DNA of 61,436 nucleotides, taken from contig CANROJ010000007.1 of assembly GCA_947632215.1 (NCBI GenBank), positions 1 through 61,436 on the forward strand. The letters are read 5' to 3'. Below, piece after piece: positions 18,432 to 26,801 of the stretch. The position numbers and the translations under genes are program-made. The DNA comes from an uncultured Flavobacterium sp. GTDB lineage: Bacteria > Bacteroidota > Bacteroidia > Flavobacteriales > Flavobacteriaceae. Under the pieces are notes generated by a model. The model saw nothing but the letters and a program-made list of their open reading frames with translations, had not been told where the DNA came from and searched no databases. Numbering within the stretch: position 1 is the first letter of the stretch; every line of letters starts with the position of its first letter.

Positions 18432-19046
18432 TTACTTTTTAATTTGTGATAAGATGTAAAACATTTCACTTGCAATTTCAATACTTCGATTAAAATATCC
18501 GCTTTGTTGATTTGCTGTTCCATCAAATGCCTTAGGATCCTCGAATGTAATAGGGATTCTTCGCTCAGCACCTGCTATAAAAGGACAACCTCCATCAGCC
18601 TGTGAACAAGTCATTACAGCTGCAAAATCACCACTTGGATTAAAAGCAGCATCGTACTTCTTAGAAAAACCAATAATAGGAACTTCATTATCACCATACT
18701 TTATAGCATAAATAGGATTCTCTGCTTCCGCAATTTTAAATACATCAAGTCCTTGTTGTTTCAGAACTGTAGCAACCATTGGATACATAGCTGTTTGCTC
18801 GGTTCCTCCTGAATAACAAGTAACATTTGCAATGCCATAGTAACTAGCCGCTACTTGCATCCAAATCTGAGTCAAATGACTTCTTCTTGAATTATGTGTA
18901 CAGATAAAATTGATTCGAATTGGAGATTTTGAATCCACCTTAGATTGAATATAAGCCACCAAAGGAGCCAAAACTCCTTTTCTACTATCACTTATCATTT
19001 GTGATTCAAGCATAGTGCAAATTGTAGTTGATAATGCTTTATACAT
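18432..19046 (-). CDS. Arsenate-reductase-like low-molecular-weight phosphatase
   Basis: This 204-residue protein has the LMW tyrosine-phosphatase P-loop CX5R as Cys49-THNSR-Arg55 after a hydrophobic strand, as in thioredoxin- and glutaredoxin-coupled arsenate reductases. Extra cysteines at about 147 and 154 (MTCSQADGGCPF) could supply the disulphide relay. In flavobacterial ars operons this longer form stands where ArsC is expected, so the inferred role is reducing arsenate to arsenite for Acr3. It starts 17 bases after the DUF6428 gene and ends 3 bases before acr3. Confidence 0.82.
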   Translation of the reverse strand: MYKALSTTICTMLESQMISDSRKGVLAPLVAYIQSKVDSKSPIRINFICTHNSRRSHLTQIWMQVAASYYGIANVTCYSGGTEQTAMYPMVATVLKQQGLDVFKIAEAENPIYAIKYGDNEVPIIGFSKKYDAAFNPSGDFAAVMTCSQADGGCPFIAGAERRIPITFEDPKAFDGTANQQSGYFNRSIEIASEMFYILSQIKK

Positions 19047-19063
19047 CTTTTACTTATTAAAGA

Positions 19064-19516
19064 TTAACAACATCCAGAGTTAGGATCGCAACAACTAGTT
19101 GGAGTTGCCTGATTACTTGGTGTAATCCCACAAGCATCTTCAGCTAAACAAGCAGTTAATGTATTTTTTAATAAAAAGTGAGTTCCATTAAATTCTAACA
19201 AATATTTTCCTATTGTTTCTTTGCCTTGAACTTCTACTTCAATCTCTGCATCAAAAATACCTAATTTTGTTTCTGACAAGCGAATAATATTAAGCAATTT
19301 ACCAGCTTTTAGTCGATGTTCATAATCATCTGCATTCCACAATTGAAAGCTGACTTTAGCCTCTTCTCTTATTGTACCACCGCAGTCAATAAACTTTTTT
19401 ATTACCTGACCTACTTCAGTTACATGGAAGTGTTCTGCTACAAACGTCCCATCTTCAAATTGAAAATCTACTCGATCTAGATTTTCTAAAACTACTTTTA
19501 CTTCTGATAATTTCAT
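19064..19516 (-). CDS. DUF6428-type protein of the arsenic operon
   Basis: This 150-residue protein is mainly beta and is typical of Bacteroidota ars operons, where it is annotated as DUF6428. Its function is unknown. The C-terminus ends in a cysteine cluster, TSCCDPNSGCC, with further cysteines at LTACLAEDACG, which suggests binding of As(III) and possible handover to Acr3; this is an inference. It is the first gene after the second ArsR operator (19544-19559) and is followed closely by the phosphatase and acr3. Confidence 0.75.
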   Translation of the reverse strand: MKLSEVKVVLENLDRVDFQFEDGTFVAEHFHVTEVGQVIKKFIDCGGTIREEAKVSFQLWNADDYEHRLKAGKLLNIIRLSETKLGIFDAEIEVEVQGKETIGKYLLEFNGTHFLLKNTLTACLAEDACGITPSNQATPTSCCDPNSGCC

Positions 19517-19543
19517 GCTTTACTTATTTTGATTTTACTTGTA

Positions 19544-19559
19544 ATCGTAATATTACGAT
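19544..19559. promoter_or_regulatory. ArsR operator 2, upstream of the DUF6428-arsC-acr3 genes
   Basis: ATCGTAATATTACGAT is a perfect 16-bp palindrome in the 61-base gap between arsR and the DUF6428 gene. A near-identical copy precedes arsR at 19928. Two matching palindromes flanking the repressor gene strongly suggest ArsR binding sites. Confidence 0.75.
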
Positions 19560-19577
19560 GATTATAGATAAAAAATA

Positions 19578-19907
19578 TTAACAACAATCCTTTGTTCCTA
19601 TTTTTTGAGTAAAGAATAATTCAAACTCTTTAAAAAATTCATTCCACATTGCATCGTCAATACAATAACAAACGGATTTACCTTCAATTGTACCTTTTAT
19701 TACCCCACTATTTTTAAGCTCTTTTAAATGCTGTGAAATAGTTGCTTGAGCCAAACCAAGTTCTTCTACTAGATCATTGCAAATGCAAGCATCCTGATTG
19801 ATAATATATTGAAGAATTGCTAGTCTTGCTGGATGCCCTAAAACCTTAAACATAAGTGACAACCTATTCTTCTTATCACTAAATAATTCTGATTTTGTTA
19901 CTCCCAT
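19578..19907 (-). CDS. arsR: ArsR-family arsenic-responsive repressor
   Basis: This 109-residue winged-helix repressor should release DNA when it binds As(III). The recognition region reads LAQATISQHLKELKNSG (52-68). Candidate metal ligands are Cys41 and Cys43 (ACICNDL), Cys80 and Cys82, and the terminal CC. A longer reading from 19949 is possible but would place the 19928-19943 palindrome inside the gene. I therefore start at Met 19907 (MGVTKSELFSDK), which leaves the operator just upstream. It is the first gene of the ars cassette. Confidence 0.88.
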   Translation of the reverse strand: MGVTKSELFSDKKNRLSLMFKVLGHPARLAILQYIINQDACICNDLVEELGLAQATISQHLKELKNSGVIKGTIEGKSVCYCIDDAMWNEFFKEFELFFTQKIGTKDCC

Positions 19908-19927
19908 TATTTTATACTTAAATTCAT

Positions 19928-19943
19928 ATCGCAATATTACGAT
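19928..19943. promoter_or_regulatory. ArsR operator 1, upstream of arsR
   Basis: ATCGCAATATTACGAT differs at one base from the perfect palindrome at 19544-19559. It lies 21 bases upstream of the chosen arsR start, where autoregulation would require it. Confidence 0.72.
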
Positions 19944-20180
19944 TAACATTTAAATTGGCAAAATATCTGTTCCTTTTTAAATTAGAACCTTACCTCTGGT
20001 ATTTCCATAGTTAAAGTTTTTTCGCTTTTTTGCTCTTGCAAGTTCAAGTCCTATGGATTACCGCAATAAATCTTGCTCATCTTATGAGCGTATTTATTTT
20101 GTAAAACTTGCTCTTAGCTAAAAATTAAAACATAAGTGCCATTAAATTAACTAGGTTCTAAGGTCATAATACTATTTATC

Positions 20181-20693
20181 ATGGAAAATTTAATGCACTC
20201 AAAAGTTTATGTAGGTACTTATGCTAAGTATAACAATGGTTCAATTAAAGGATAATGGATAGCGCTTAGTAACTTTAGCTCTATTGAAGAGTTTTATGAG
20301 TTTTACTCAAAGCTACATGCTGATGAAATAGATCCTGAACTTGGGGAAATATTCCATATGCGTTAATCTCAGAAAGTAGTCTTTCAGAAATTTTTTTTTC
20401 AATCATTGAAAAAGTATCAGACTTAGATTATAAAATCTTAGAAGCATTTTCAACTAGGGTAAGTATAGGTAATCATGATACTGCATCGTTGATATAAACT
20501 CATTATTTGAAGGTTTTCAAGAAAATTATCAAGGGTCTTGCAATGATGAAGATGACCTCACATATCAAATCATGGATGAATGCTATAATTTATCTGATTT
20601 TGCTAGACTTACTTTGATTATGAAAGGTTTGCTAGAGATCTTTTTATGAATGATTATACTTATGAAAGTGGTCATGTGTTTAGAAATAGCTAA
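20181..20693 (+). pseudogene. ardA: Broken ardA antirestriction gene
   Basis: ArdA is a DNA-mimic protein that blocks type I restriction enzymes and is carried by conjugative elements. The start reads VYVGTYAKYNNGSIKG, the classic ArdA opening, then hits a TAA at codon 25. The frame continues through EFYSKLHADEIDPELGEI, shifts near 20357 into PYALISES, shifts again near 20490 into ENYQGSCNDEDDLTYQIMDE (matching the ArdA YQG-x-x-D region), and shifts once more near 20608 to end in YFDYERFARDLF and the usual hydrophilic tail before TAA at 20691. At least one stop and three frameshifts make it non-functional. It marks a former mobile element next to the ars cassette. Confidence 0.85.
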
Positions 20694-21369
20694 TCATTAT
20701 TTGAATAATATATACATTAAAAGAAGTTTTTTGGCTCCGTTTTTCTGTGTATGCGATAATCAAATGTAATAGCTCACACCACTAATAGGTTTTACACAAA
20801 TCGGTAATTAATACAATACACTCTTGTTTTAAAAACTCTAGCTTAAAATTTGCTTGTTGTGATTTGGCTGATATATTTTTTAGTAGAATTATAATGCTAA
20901 CATTTATGCGGCACGATAACAAATAAGGTGTTATTTCACTTGAAAAGTGTTATTGATTTTACTAATTCTTTGGTGTCTTTCGTGTTATCAAAGAGAATTG
21001 CTAATAACTTTGTTGGATCTATTTTGTGTTAGAGTCCTACAGAGACCTCTATGTTTATACAAAGAGCAACAAGGGGATACAGGGGGTATCTTCCAACCCT
21101 TATCACTACAGGGATTAAGAACTCTGTTGTTGTTTTAAATATTTTAGGCTCTTGCGTAGTATACCATATTTGAACTGCGCCCGAGAAGTTAGACTAACTT
21201 CTACTGTGGTGTTTTTTTTTAAGTATGTAGAATACTTTAGCCTCAAGAGTAAGTAGTTTGTAATTATCCTGTAAAAGGGCTAGAGTCAAAGGTTTTTCTT
21301 GGTTTAAAATTAACCAATCTATTTTGCTTGCTACCATATTAAGACACAGTAGTCTGGGGATATTGGTCC
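20694..21369. other. Gene-free stretch
   Basis: No supported gene. A 17-base palindrome GAAGTTAG-A-CTAACTTC (21185-21201), followed by a T10 run, may be a terminator-like remnant. A leucine-rich 63-codon frame at 20947-21138 has low-complexity, non-protein-like composition. Confidence 0.4.
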
Positions 21370-21410
21370 ATAAAAAGAAAAGGCCATTATTACCTTGTAA
21401 TAACAGCCTT
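21370..21410 (-). terminator. Terminator of the cold-shock operon
   Basis: AAGGC and TTATTAC (21380-21394) pair with GTAATAA and GCCTT (21398-21410). On the minus strand a T-rich tract follows. It lies about 90 bases past the last cold-shock gene. Confidence 0.7.
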
Positions 21411-21501
21411 CTTAGGATTTTGTTATCCAGTATCCTAGGACACTAGAATAGTGCAATTCTTTAAAATATAATACTACTTTTAAAAGTAATACTTACCAAA
21501 A

Positions 21502-21693
21502 TTATGCTCTACGAACGTTAACAGCGTTAAGTCCTTTTTTTCCTTTTTCTACTTCGTAAACAACTTGGTCGTTCTCACGGATAGATTCGTTTAAACCTGT
21601 TGTGTGAACAAAGATGTCTTGTCCTCCGTCTTGTGGAGTAATGAATCCGAAACCTTTAGTTTCGTTGAAGAATTTTACTGTTCCTTCTTGCAT
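21502..21693 (-). CDS. Cold-shock protein, CspA family
   Basis: This 63-residue OB-fold protein binds single-stranded RNA and DNA and melts mRNA structure in the cold. Both RNA-binding motifs are intact: RNP1 as KGFGFI (13-18) and RNP2 as DIFVH (26-30). The length is the family standard. It is the third gene of an operon with a DEAD-box helicase and a second cold-shock-domain protein, 21 bases after the latter. Confidence 0.95.
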   Translation of the reverse strand: MQEGTVKFFNETKGFGFITPQDGGQDIFVHTTGLNESIRENDQVVYEVEKGKKGLNAVNVRRA

Positions 21694-21714
21694 GGTAATT
21701 AAAATTAAAAATTA

Positions 21715-22137
21715 TTATATGATTTTTACATCAAGGGCTCTAAGGCCTTTGGTTGTCTTTTGTTTTTTGAAGCTAACTTTGTCTCCTTGACTTAAAGTAC
21801 CACTTAAATCTGAACTATGTACAAATAAGTTGTCTTTAGAGTTATCTTGTGTAATAAATCCATAGCCTTTATCGCTATAGTAGCTTACTACTCCTGTGTA
21901 CTCTTTGTCAATAGAGCTACCTGTTTCGGCTTCTCTAATATAGGCGGGTTGATCCGCTTTTTGATCATCTGGATGAACATCTGTTAAATTTCCATATTGA
22001 TCTACATAGACAAGCATGTCTTCTAAGGATTTTCCTTTATTATTGTTGCTTTTACGCTCTTCTCTGCGTTGTGCCTTTTCATTAAGCTTTTGAGCCTTCT
22101 TTTTAGAATGTTCCTTTTTAGAAAACGAATCTGCCAT
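21715..22137 (-). CDS. Cold-shock-domain protein with a charged N-terminal extension
   Basis: This 140-residue protein joins a Lys/Arg/Glu-rich, probably disordered or helical extension (1-45, KKEHSKKKAQKLNEKAQRRE) and a short linker to one C-terminal cold-shock domain (about 78-140), with RNP1 KGYGFI and RNP2 NLFVH. It should act as an RNA chaperone; the basic tail may add RNA affinity. It sits between the helicase (24 bases upstream) and a canonical Csp (21 bases downstream), giving a compact cold-adaptation operon. Confidence 0.9.
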   Translation of the reverse strand: MADSFSKKEHSKKKAQKLNEKAQRREERKSNNNKGKSLEDMLVYVDQYGNLTDVHPDDQKADQPAYIREAETGSSIDKEYTGVVSYYSDKGYGFITQDNSKDNLFVHSSDLSGTLSQGDKVSFKKQKTTKGLRALDVKII

Positions 22138-22161
22138 ATATATGAGATGTTTATGAGTTAG

Positions 22162-23277
22162 TTATTGTTGGTCTTTGACCGCAATCTTGACTCCGGTTAA
22201 TTTTTGTATATTTTTTAAGTCTGTTTTCTCTTGTGTTGAACACAGTGAGATTGCCACCCCGCTTTCTCCAGCTCTTCCGGTTCTACCTATACGGTGAACG
22301 TAGGTTTCCGGTATATTTGGAATTTCATAATTAATAACAAAGGGTAATTTGTCTATATCTATTCCCCTTGCCGCAATATCGGTGGCTATTAGGACTTTAT
22401 TGCTTTTGTTTTTAAAATCTGTTAAAGCTTTTACTCTTGCGCCTTGGCTTTTGTTTCCGTGTATAGCAGCAGATGCGATTGCTGATTTTTGTAGGAATTT
22501 TACCAAATTGTTTGCACCGTGCTTAGTACGAGTAAAAACTAAAATTTGTTGTTCAGCATTGTCTAAAAGTAGTTGTTTTAAAAGATCTTTTTTCTGTTCT
22601 TTCTCTACATGATAAACAAACTGCGATATTCTTTGAGCAGTTAAAGTCTTAGCTTTAACTTGTACTTTTATAGGTTTGTGTAATATTGTGTTAGCAAACT
22701 TCTCTATTTCAACAGGCATAGTAGCTGAAAAGAATAAGGTTTGTTTTTTTAAAGGTGCCAACTTTAATATCTTCTTGATATCCACAATAAAGCCCATATC
22801 TAACATTTGATCTGCTTCATCTAGTACAAGATAATCAATATTGGCGATATTAATTAATTTTTGTGCTATAAAATCTAAAAGTCTTCCTGGGGTAGCTATA
22901 AGAATTTGTGGGTTTTGTCTAAGAGTTCTTATCTGTGCGTTGGCGGGAACTCCACCAAAAACACATGCCGTTTTAATCTTTAAGTCTGTACCTATATCCT
23001 TAAAAGTTTTTTCCACTTGTAGAGCTAACTCTCTAGTTGGAACAACCACAAGAGCTTTAATTGCTCTGTTACTATCACCTTGGTTGTATACCTGATTTAA
23101 AATAGGAATAGCAAAGGCTGCTGTCTTACCAGTACCTGTTTGCGCACAACCGATAATATCTCTTTTTTGTAAAATAGAAGGAATAGCTTGCTCTTGTATA
23201 GAAGTAGGTGATTTATAACCTATTTTGGAAATAGACTCTAATATTGGAGTAGATAATTGTAGGTCTTTGAAATTCAT
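22162..23277 (-). CDS. DEAD-box ATP-dependent RNA helicase
   Basis: This 371-residue protein unwinds RNA duplexes and probably acts in cold-stress ribosome assembly or mRNA turnover. The core motifs are all visible: Q motif with TSIQEQAIPSIL, motif I AQTGTGKT (45-52), PTRELALQ, TPGR, DEAD (about 153), SAT, ATDIAARGIDI and HRIGRTGRAG. It lacks the long basic tail of RhlE/DeaD and ends soon after the core, a minimal RhlE-like form. It leads the operon with two cold-shock proteins and may have a leader of about 370 bases. Confidence 0.93.
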   Translation of the reverse strand: MNFKDLQLSTPILESISKIGYKSPTSIQEQAIPSILQKRDIIGCAQTGTGKTAAFAIPILNQVYNQGDSNRAIKALVVVPTRELALQVEKTFKDIGTDLKIKTACVFGGVPANAQIRTLRQNPQILIATPGRLLDFIAQKLINIANIDYLVLDEADQMLDMGFIVDIKKILKLAPLKKQTLFFSATMPVEIEKFANTILHKPIKVQVKAKTLTAQRISQFVYHVEKEQKKDLLKQLLLDNAEQQILVFTRTKHGANNLVKFLQKSAIASAAIHGNKSQGARVKALTDFKNKSNKVLIATDIAARGIDIDKLPFVINYEIPNIPETYVHRIGRTGRAGESGVAISLCSTQEKTDLKNIQKLTGVKIAVKDQQ

Positions 23278-23661
23278 TTGCTCTTTATCGCTTTTATATT
23301 GTGTAAAAATATAAAAGCAGTTTACTGTTTTTTTTTATTTATATATCGCTGTATTAACGATCTCAGTTTAATATAAATATAGGGCTTTTATTTGAATTAT
23401 GTACAAAGATTTAACTCTTTATTTTTTAATTAAATACCAATAATTAATATTGGTCAAGGGCACTGCTTGGTTTAAAGAAACTATTTACTTTACATTTTGT
23501 AGAGTGAAATAGTTTTTTAAAAAAATTATTTACTTTCACTAGATTCAAAAACAATATCAGTTCAGCTTTGATTGGGTGGGTTATTGTTTTTTAATACTAA
23601 TAATCCTGTCAATATTGGGATAAACTTGGTAATAGTTGTTTTCTAATACGGCGCAAATGTA
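23278..23661 (-). promoter_or_regulatory. Possible long structured leader of the cold-shock operon
   Basis: On the minus strand a TACATTTG box (plus-strand CAAATGTA, 23654-23661) matches the -7 element, which would place the start of transcription near 23647 and give a leader of about 370 bases. The leader contains inverted repeats ACCAATA/TATTGGT (23436-23454) and AAACTATTT/AAATAGTTT (about 23478-23517). No clear -33 element is seen. Long folded leaders are typical of cold-regulated mRNAs, so thermosensing is an inference. Confidence 0.35.
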
Positions 23662-24063
23662 CAATTATAATTTTAATAAATGGACTTATTTTCATTAATA
23701 AGTTAATTTATTTTATATATATGGGTTTTTTTATGGCTCAAATCCAATTATAGAGTAAATTTTTTACGGTTTTTAACCATTTAAATACCTCTTTATTACT
23801 AGCTATATAATTAGGTTAGGGCATTGAGGCAGAGCCCTTTGTTATGCTATATTGTAGTTTAGAGTTTCTTTAAGTGAAGGTGATCCTTAGTATTAACTAA
23901 AAAAGGCCTATTTATTTTTGTACGGTTTCTACTTAATTTACTCTAAAAGCTATCTTAGGATGTAATAATGCAGATTTACTTTGTGGATTTTATAGAAGTA
24001 TATAGTGAAATATTTTTTTTAATAAGTAAAATGCATTAATTTTATAACTAAAACAGATCGATT
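23662..24063. other. Intergenic region upstream of the NlpE-like gene
   Basis: AT-rich, without a supported gene. AGGGC and GCCCT near 23817-23842 form a short stem followed by TTTG, a weak terminator candidate. It presumably holds the promoter of the NlpE-like gene, but no consensus match is convincing. Confidence 0.3.
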
Positions 24064-24537
24064 ATGAAAAATGTAAACGTATTAGCACTAGGTGCATTAG
24101 CACTTTGTTTAGGCTTAACTAGTTGTAAACAAGAAAATAAAGCACAAGAAACGCCAGAGCAAGCAGTAGAGCAGAAAGTGGCAGAAAATGAAGCTTTCAC
24201 AGGACAAGACGGTCATACTACACAGAATTCTGTAGATTGGGACGGAACTTACCAAGGAGTTATTCCATGTGCAGACTGCCCAGGTATTGAGGTAACTGTT
24301 GTTTTAAATCCTGATGGAACATTTACAAGACAAGATGTTTATTTAGATAAAAAAGACGGAGTATTAGACGAGAAAGGTACTTTTACTTGGGATAAGACAG
24401 GAACTATTGTTACTTTAAAAGGTAATGATCAAATCTCTCAGTTCAAAGTATATGAAGGTTCTATGAGTATGTTAGATACAGATGGAAACATTATTGAGGG
24501 AGCTTTAGCTGAAAACTATATTCTTAAGAAAAAATAA
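24064..24537 (+). CDS. NlpE-like copper resistance lipoprotein
   Basis: This 157-residue outer-membrane or periplasmic lipoprotein has a lipobox ending at Cys21 (GLTSCKQ) and an NlpE N-terminal beta-barrel domain (about 58-155). The family CXXC motif is present as Cys69-AD-Cys72 in GVIPCADCPG. NlpE in enterobacteria senses envelope and copper stress. Bacteroidota homologues have only this N-terminal domain and an unknown role. The acidic linker after the lipobox is rich in Glu and Gln. It is monocistronic. Confidence 0.88.
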   Translation: MKNVNVLALGALALCLGLTSCKQENKAQETPEQAVEQKVAENEAFTGQDGHTTQNSVDWDGTYQGVIPCADCPGIEVTVVLNPDGTFTRQDVYLDKKDGVLDEKGTFTWDKTGTIVTLKGNDQISQFKVYEGSMSMLDTDGNIIEGALAENYILKKK

Positions 24538-24561
24538 TTCTAGAGAATTATAAGCCCATAA

Positions 24562-24599
24562 AAAAAGAGATTGCCTACGATAGACAATCTCTTTTTTTT
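24562..24599. terminator. Bidirectional terminator
   Basis: AAAGAGATTG (24564-24573) and CAATCTCTTT (24585-24594) form a perfect 10-bp stem, with A and T runs outside. It separates the convergent NlpE-like and DUF2853 genes. Confidence 0.85.
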
Positions 24600-24645
24600 A
24601 TGTGAAGTGTTTTCTATAAATCTTTAACAATATAGAAATGTATCT

Positions 24646-24990
24646 TTATTTGTTGTAGATAGATTCTTTTTTGAAGTGAAGAGTCAATAGGTAATAAACA
24701 ACTGCTCGGTATTTTGTGCGATTTGACTTACCGTATTGATCCATTACTTTATCAATGCCTTGATCCAGATTATCTTTATCTGTAAGACCTAATTTTTTGA
24801 TTAAAAAATTATTCTTAACTGTGAGTAGTTCTGATTCAGAGCTACTAGCCACTGTACTAGAATCTTTGTTGTAAATAGATGGTCCACAGCCGGTAGTTAC
24901 TTTCTCTAGTAAATCCATGTCAGGTGTAACACCACATTTTTGTTTTAGATCCTGGGCATACTTTTCAATTAGTTCAGCTTTTTTACTCAT
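24646..24990 (-). CDS. DUF2853 family protein
   Basis: This 114-residue helical, soluble protein matches the DUF2853 family, known from a structure but without an assigned function. Recognisable parts are the opening SKKAELIEKYAQDLKQKCG and the C-terminal KYRAVVYYLLTLHFKKESIY. I start it at Met 24990; a Met nine codons upstream gives a poor N-terminus. It follows menD on the same strand after 69 bases and may share its transcript. Confidence 0.82.
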   Translation of the reverse strand: MSKKAELIEKYAQDLKQKCGVTPDMDLLEKVTTGCGPSIYNKDSSTVASSSESELLTVKNNFLIKKLGLTDKDNLDQGIDKVMDQYGKSNRTKYRAVVYYLLTLHFKKESIYNK

Positions 24991-25059
24991 AATTTTAAAG
25001 TTTGTGTGAACATCCAATTTACGAAAAAAAACTATAGGATGGCAATATTTTAAATTAAA

Positions 25060-26715
25060 TTAAAAACTTGCAAAATATTGTCTTAAAACTTCATCATTTA
25101 TTTGTGTTGGCGTGCAGATTTCAAGTATAGCAGCAGAGTCTTTTATGGCAAAGAAACTCTCTATGCTTTGCTCTAATTCTTGCGAGTCATTAGCCTTGTA
25201 GTACTGGAAATTGTACATTTTGGCTAAATGTTCCCCACTTAGCTCATGACTAGTTTCGAAGTAGGTATTGAATACCTGTGTGTTTTGATGACCTGGTAAG
25301 AAGCGGAAAATACCTCCTCCTTTGTTGTTTAATAGTATTATTTTGAAATTATTTGGAATGTAGTTGTTCCAAAGTGCATTGCTGTCATAGAAAAAACTAA
25401 CGTCTCCAGAGATAAGAATAACCTCTTGTTTTGCTACCACTGCGCAGCCTATAGCCGTAGAGGTAGATCCATCGATGCCGCTTGTTCCTCGATTAGCATA
25501 TACCGTGACGCTCTTAGGACTTGGAATCAATTGTGCATAACGAGGTACCGAAGAGTTACTGAGCTGTAATATTACCTGCTCAGGGAAATGTCTCATTAAT
25601 AGATCAAATGCTTTTAGATCAGACCAAGGTGCTTGAGCTAAAAACGCCTCTTGCTTTTTGTGTTTATCCGATTCTATAATTGAAGCCCACTGTTTATATC
25701 CTGAATTTACGCTGGTTGCATAAAAAGAGGTCATATTAGATAGAAAACGCTCCGGTGTATCTATAATCTTACCAGAGAGTACTCCAAATGTATCGTAATG
25801 ACGCAGTAAATCTACATGCCAATGCTCCTTTGGTTTGTATTGTCTTAAGATTCTCTTGATATGCTTGCTAATTACCATGCCTCCAAAGGTTAGCAATATA
25901 TCGCATTGAAAATTTTCAAAATCTTCTTGAGTAAATCCAGATATAAAACGGTCTATATTGATAATAAAGCTAGGATCGTATATATTAGATGTGGTTTGAC
26001 ACAAAACAACTACACTTGGGTCATTAGCTAAGGAGTTTATAATCGACTCTTTTAAAACAAAAGGAGTGTCGCATCCGATAAGGATGAGTTTTTTCTTAGC
26101 CTGTTGCCACTTTTGTCCATAGGTAGGATAATCCACCGGTAGTGGGTCAATTTTAACTAAGTCTATTATAGTAGGCTGGGCGTAAAGTTCTTGGGTTGTT
26201 TGATATAATGGCTCTTCAAAAGGAGCATTGATATGTACAGGGCCTCTTTGAGCAATAGCACTATTGATAGCATTATTGATCAAGACATCATTTTCTTGAC
26301 TTTGCTCTTCTTGCAGACTTGCATTGTATAGAATATGGTTGGCATAGACATTGTCTTGACGGATGGTTTGACCATCGCCTATGTCTATTTTACTCAAGGG
26401 TCTGTCGGCTGAAATTACCACCAGAGGTATTTGGCTATAGAAAGCCTCGGAAATACTAGGGTAGTAGTTCAAAAGAGCTGATCCTGATGTGCAAACAAGA
26501 GCAGTAGGATACTGAATCTCTTTGGCTATACCCAAGCCAAAAAAACCAGCACACCTCTCATCTGCGATACTGTAACAGGTGAAAAAAGGGTCGCTTGCAA
26601 AACCTATTGTTAGAGGTGCATTACGCGACCCTGGTGATATTATAATATGTTGGATATTTTTTTGCTTACAAATTTGTATGATGCTTTGAGCTAATTTTAT
26701 TTCAGGATAAATCAT
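25060..26715 (-). CDS. menD: MenD: 2-succinyl-5-enolpyruvyl-6-hydroxy-3-cyclohexene-1-carboxylate synthase
   Basis: This 551-residue thiamine-diphosphate enzyme commits isochorismate to menaquinone synthesis by adding decarboxylated 2-oxoglutarate. N-terminal features are SPGSRNAPLTIGFA and the activating Glu region ADERCAGFFGLG. The C-terminal ThDP/Mg motif is GDVSFFYDSNALWNN. The start at 26715 (MIYPEIKLAQS) is preferred to 26748, because a TATCTTTG promoter box lies at 26734-26741, between the two. Length is normal. The other men genes are outside the window. Confidence 0.94.
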   Translation of the reverse strand: MIYPEIKLAQSIIQICKQKNIQHIIISPGSRNAPLTIGFASDPFFTCYSIADERCAGFFGLGIAKEIQYPTALVCTSGSALLNYYPSISEAFYSQIPLVVISADRPLSKIDIGDGQTIRQDNVYANHILYNASLQEEQSQENDVLINNAINSAIAQRGPVHINAPFEEPLYQTTQELYAQPTIIDLVKIDPLPVDYPTYGQKWQQAKKKLILIGCDTPFVLKESIINSLANDPSVVVLCQTTSNIYDPSFIINIDRFISGFTQEDFENFQCDILLTFGGMVISKHIKRILRQYKPKEHWHVDLLRHYDTFGVLSGKIIDTPERFLSNMTSFYATSVNSGYKQWASIIESDKHKKQEAFLAQAPWSDLKAFDLLMRHFPEQVILQLSNSSVPRYAQLIPSPKSVTVYANRGTSGIDGSTSTAIGCAVVAKQEVILISGDVSFFYDSNALWNNYIPNNFKIILLNNKGGGIFRFLPGHQNTQVFNTYFETSHELSGEHLAKMYNFQYYKANDSQELEQSIESFFAIKDSAAILEICTPTQINDEVLRQYFASF

Positions 26716-26733
26716 ATATACACATATAAAACT

Positions 26734-26741
26734 CAAAGATA
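26734..26741 (-). promoter_or_regulatory. menD promoter, -7 box
   Basis: On the minus strand TATCTTTG matches TAnnTTTG. Transcription would start near 26728, 13 bases before the ATG at 26715. No good TTG element is seen 19-21 bases upstream. Confidence 0.4.
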
Positions 26742-26801
26742 CAAACAAAGTAGGTCTGTAGAGGCTTAAAATAGGATAATTTCAAGTCTAATGGCAAGTT
26801 T

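Noticed and set aside
20947..21138. A 63-codon plus-strand frame with ATG
   Set aside because: The product is Leu-rich and Cys-rich without any family pattern, lies in a gene desert beside a decayed element, and has no ribosome-binding or promoter signal.
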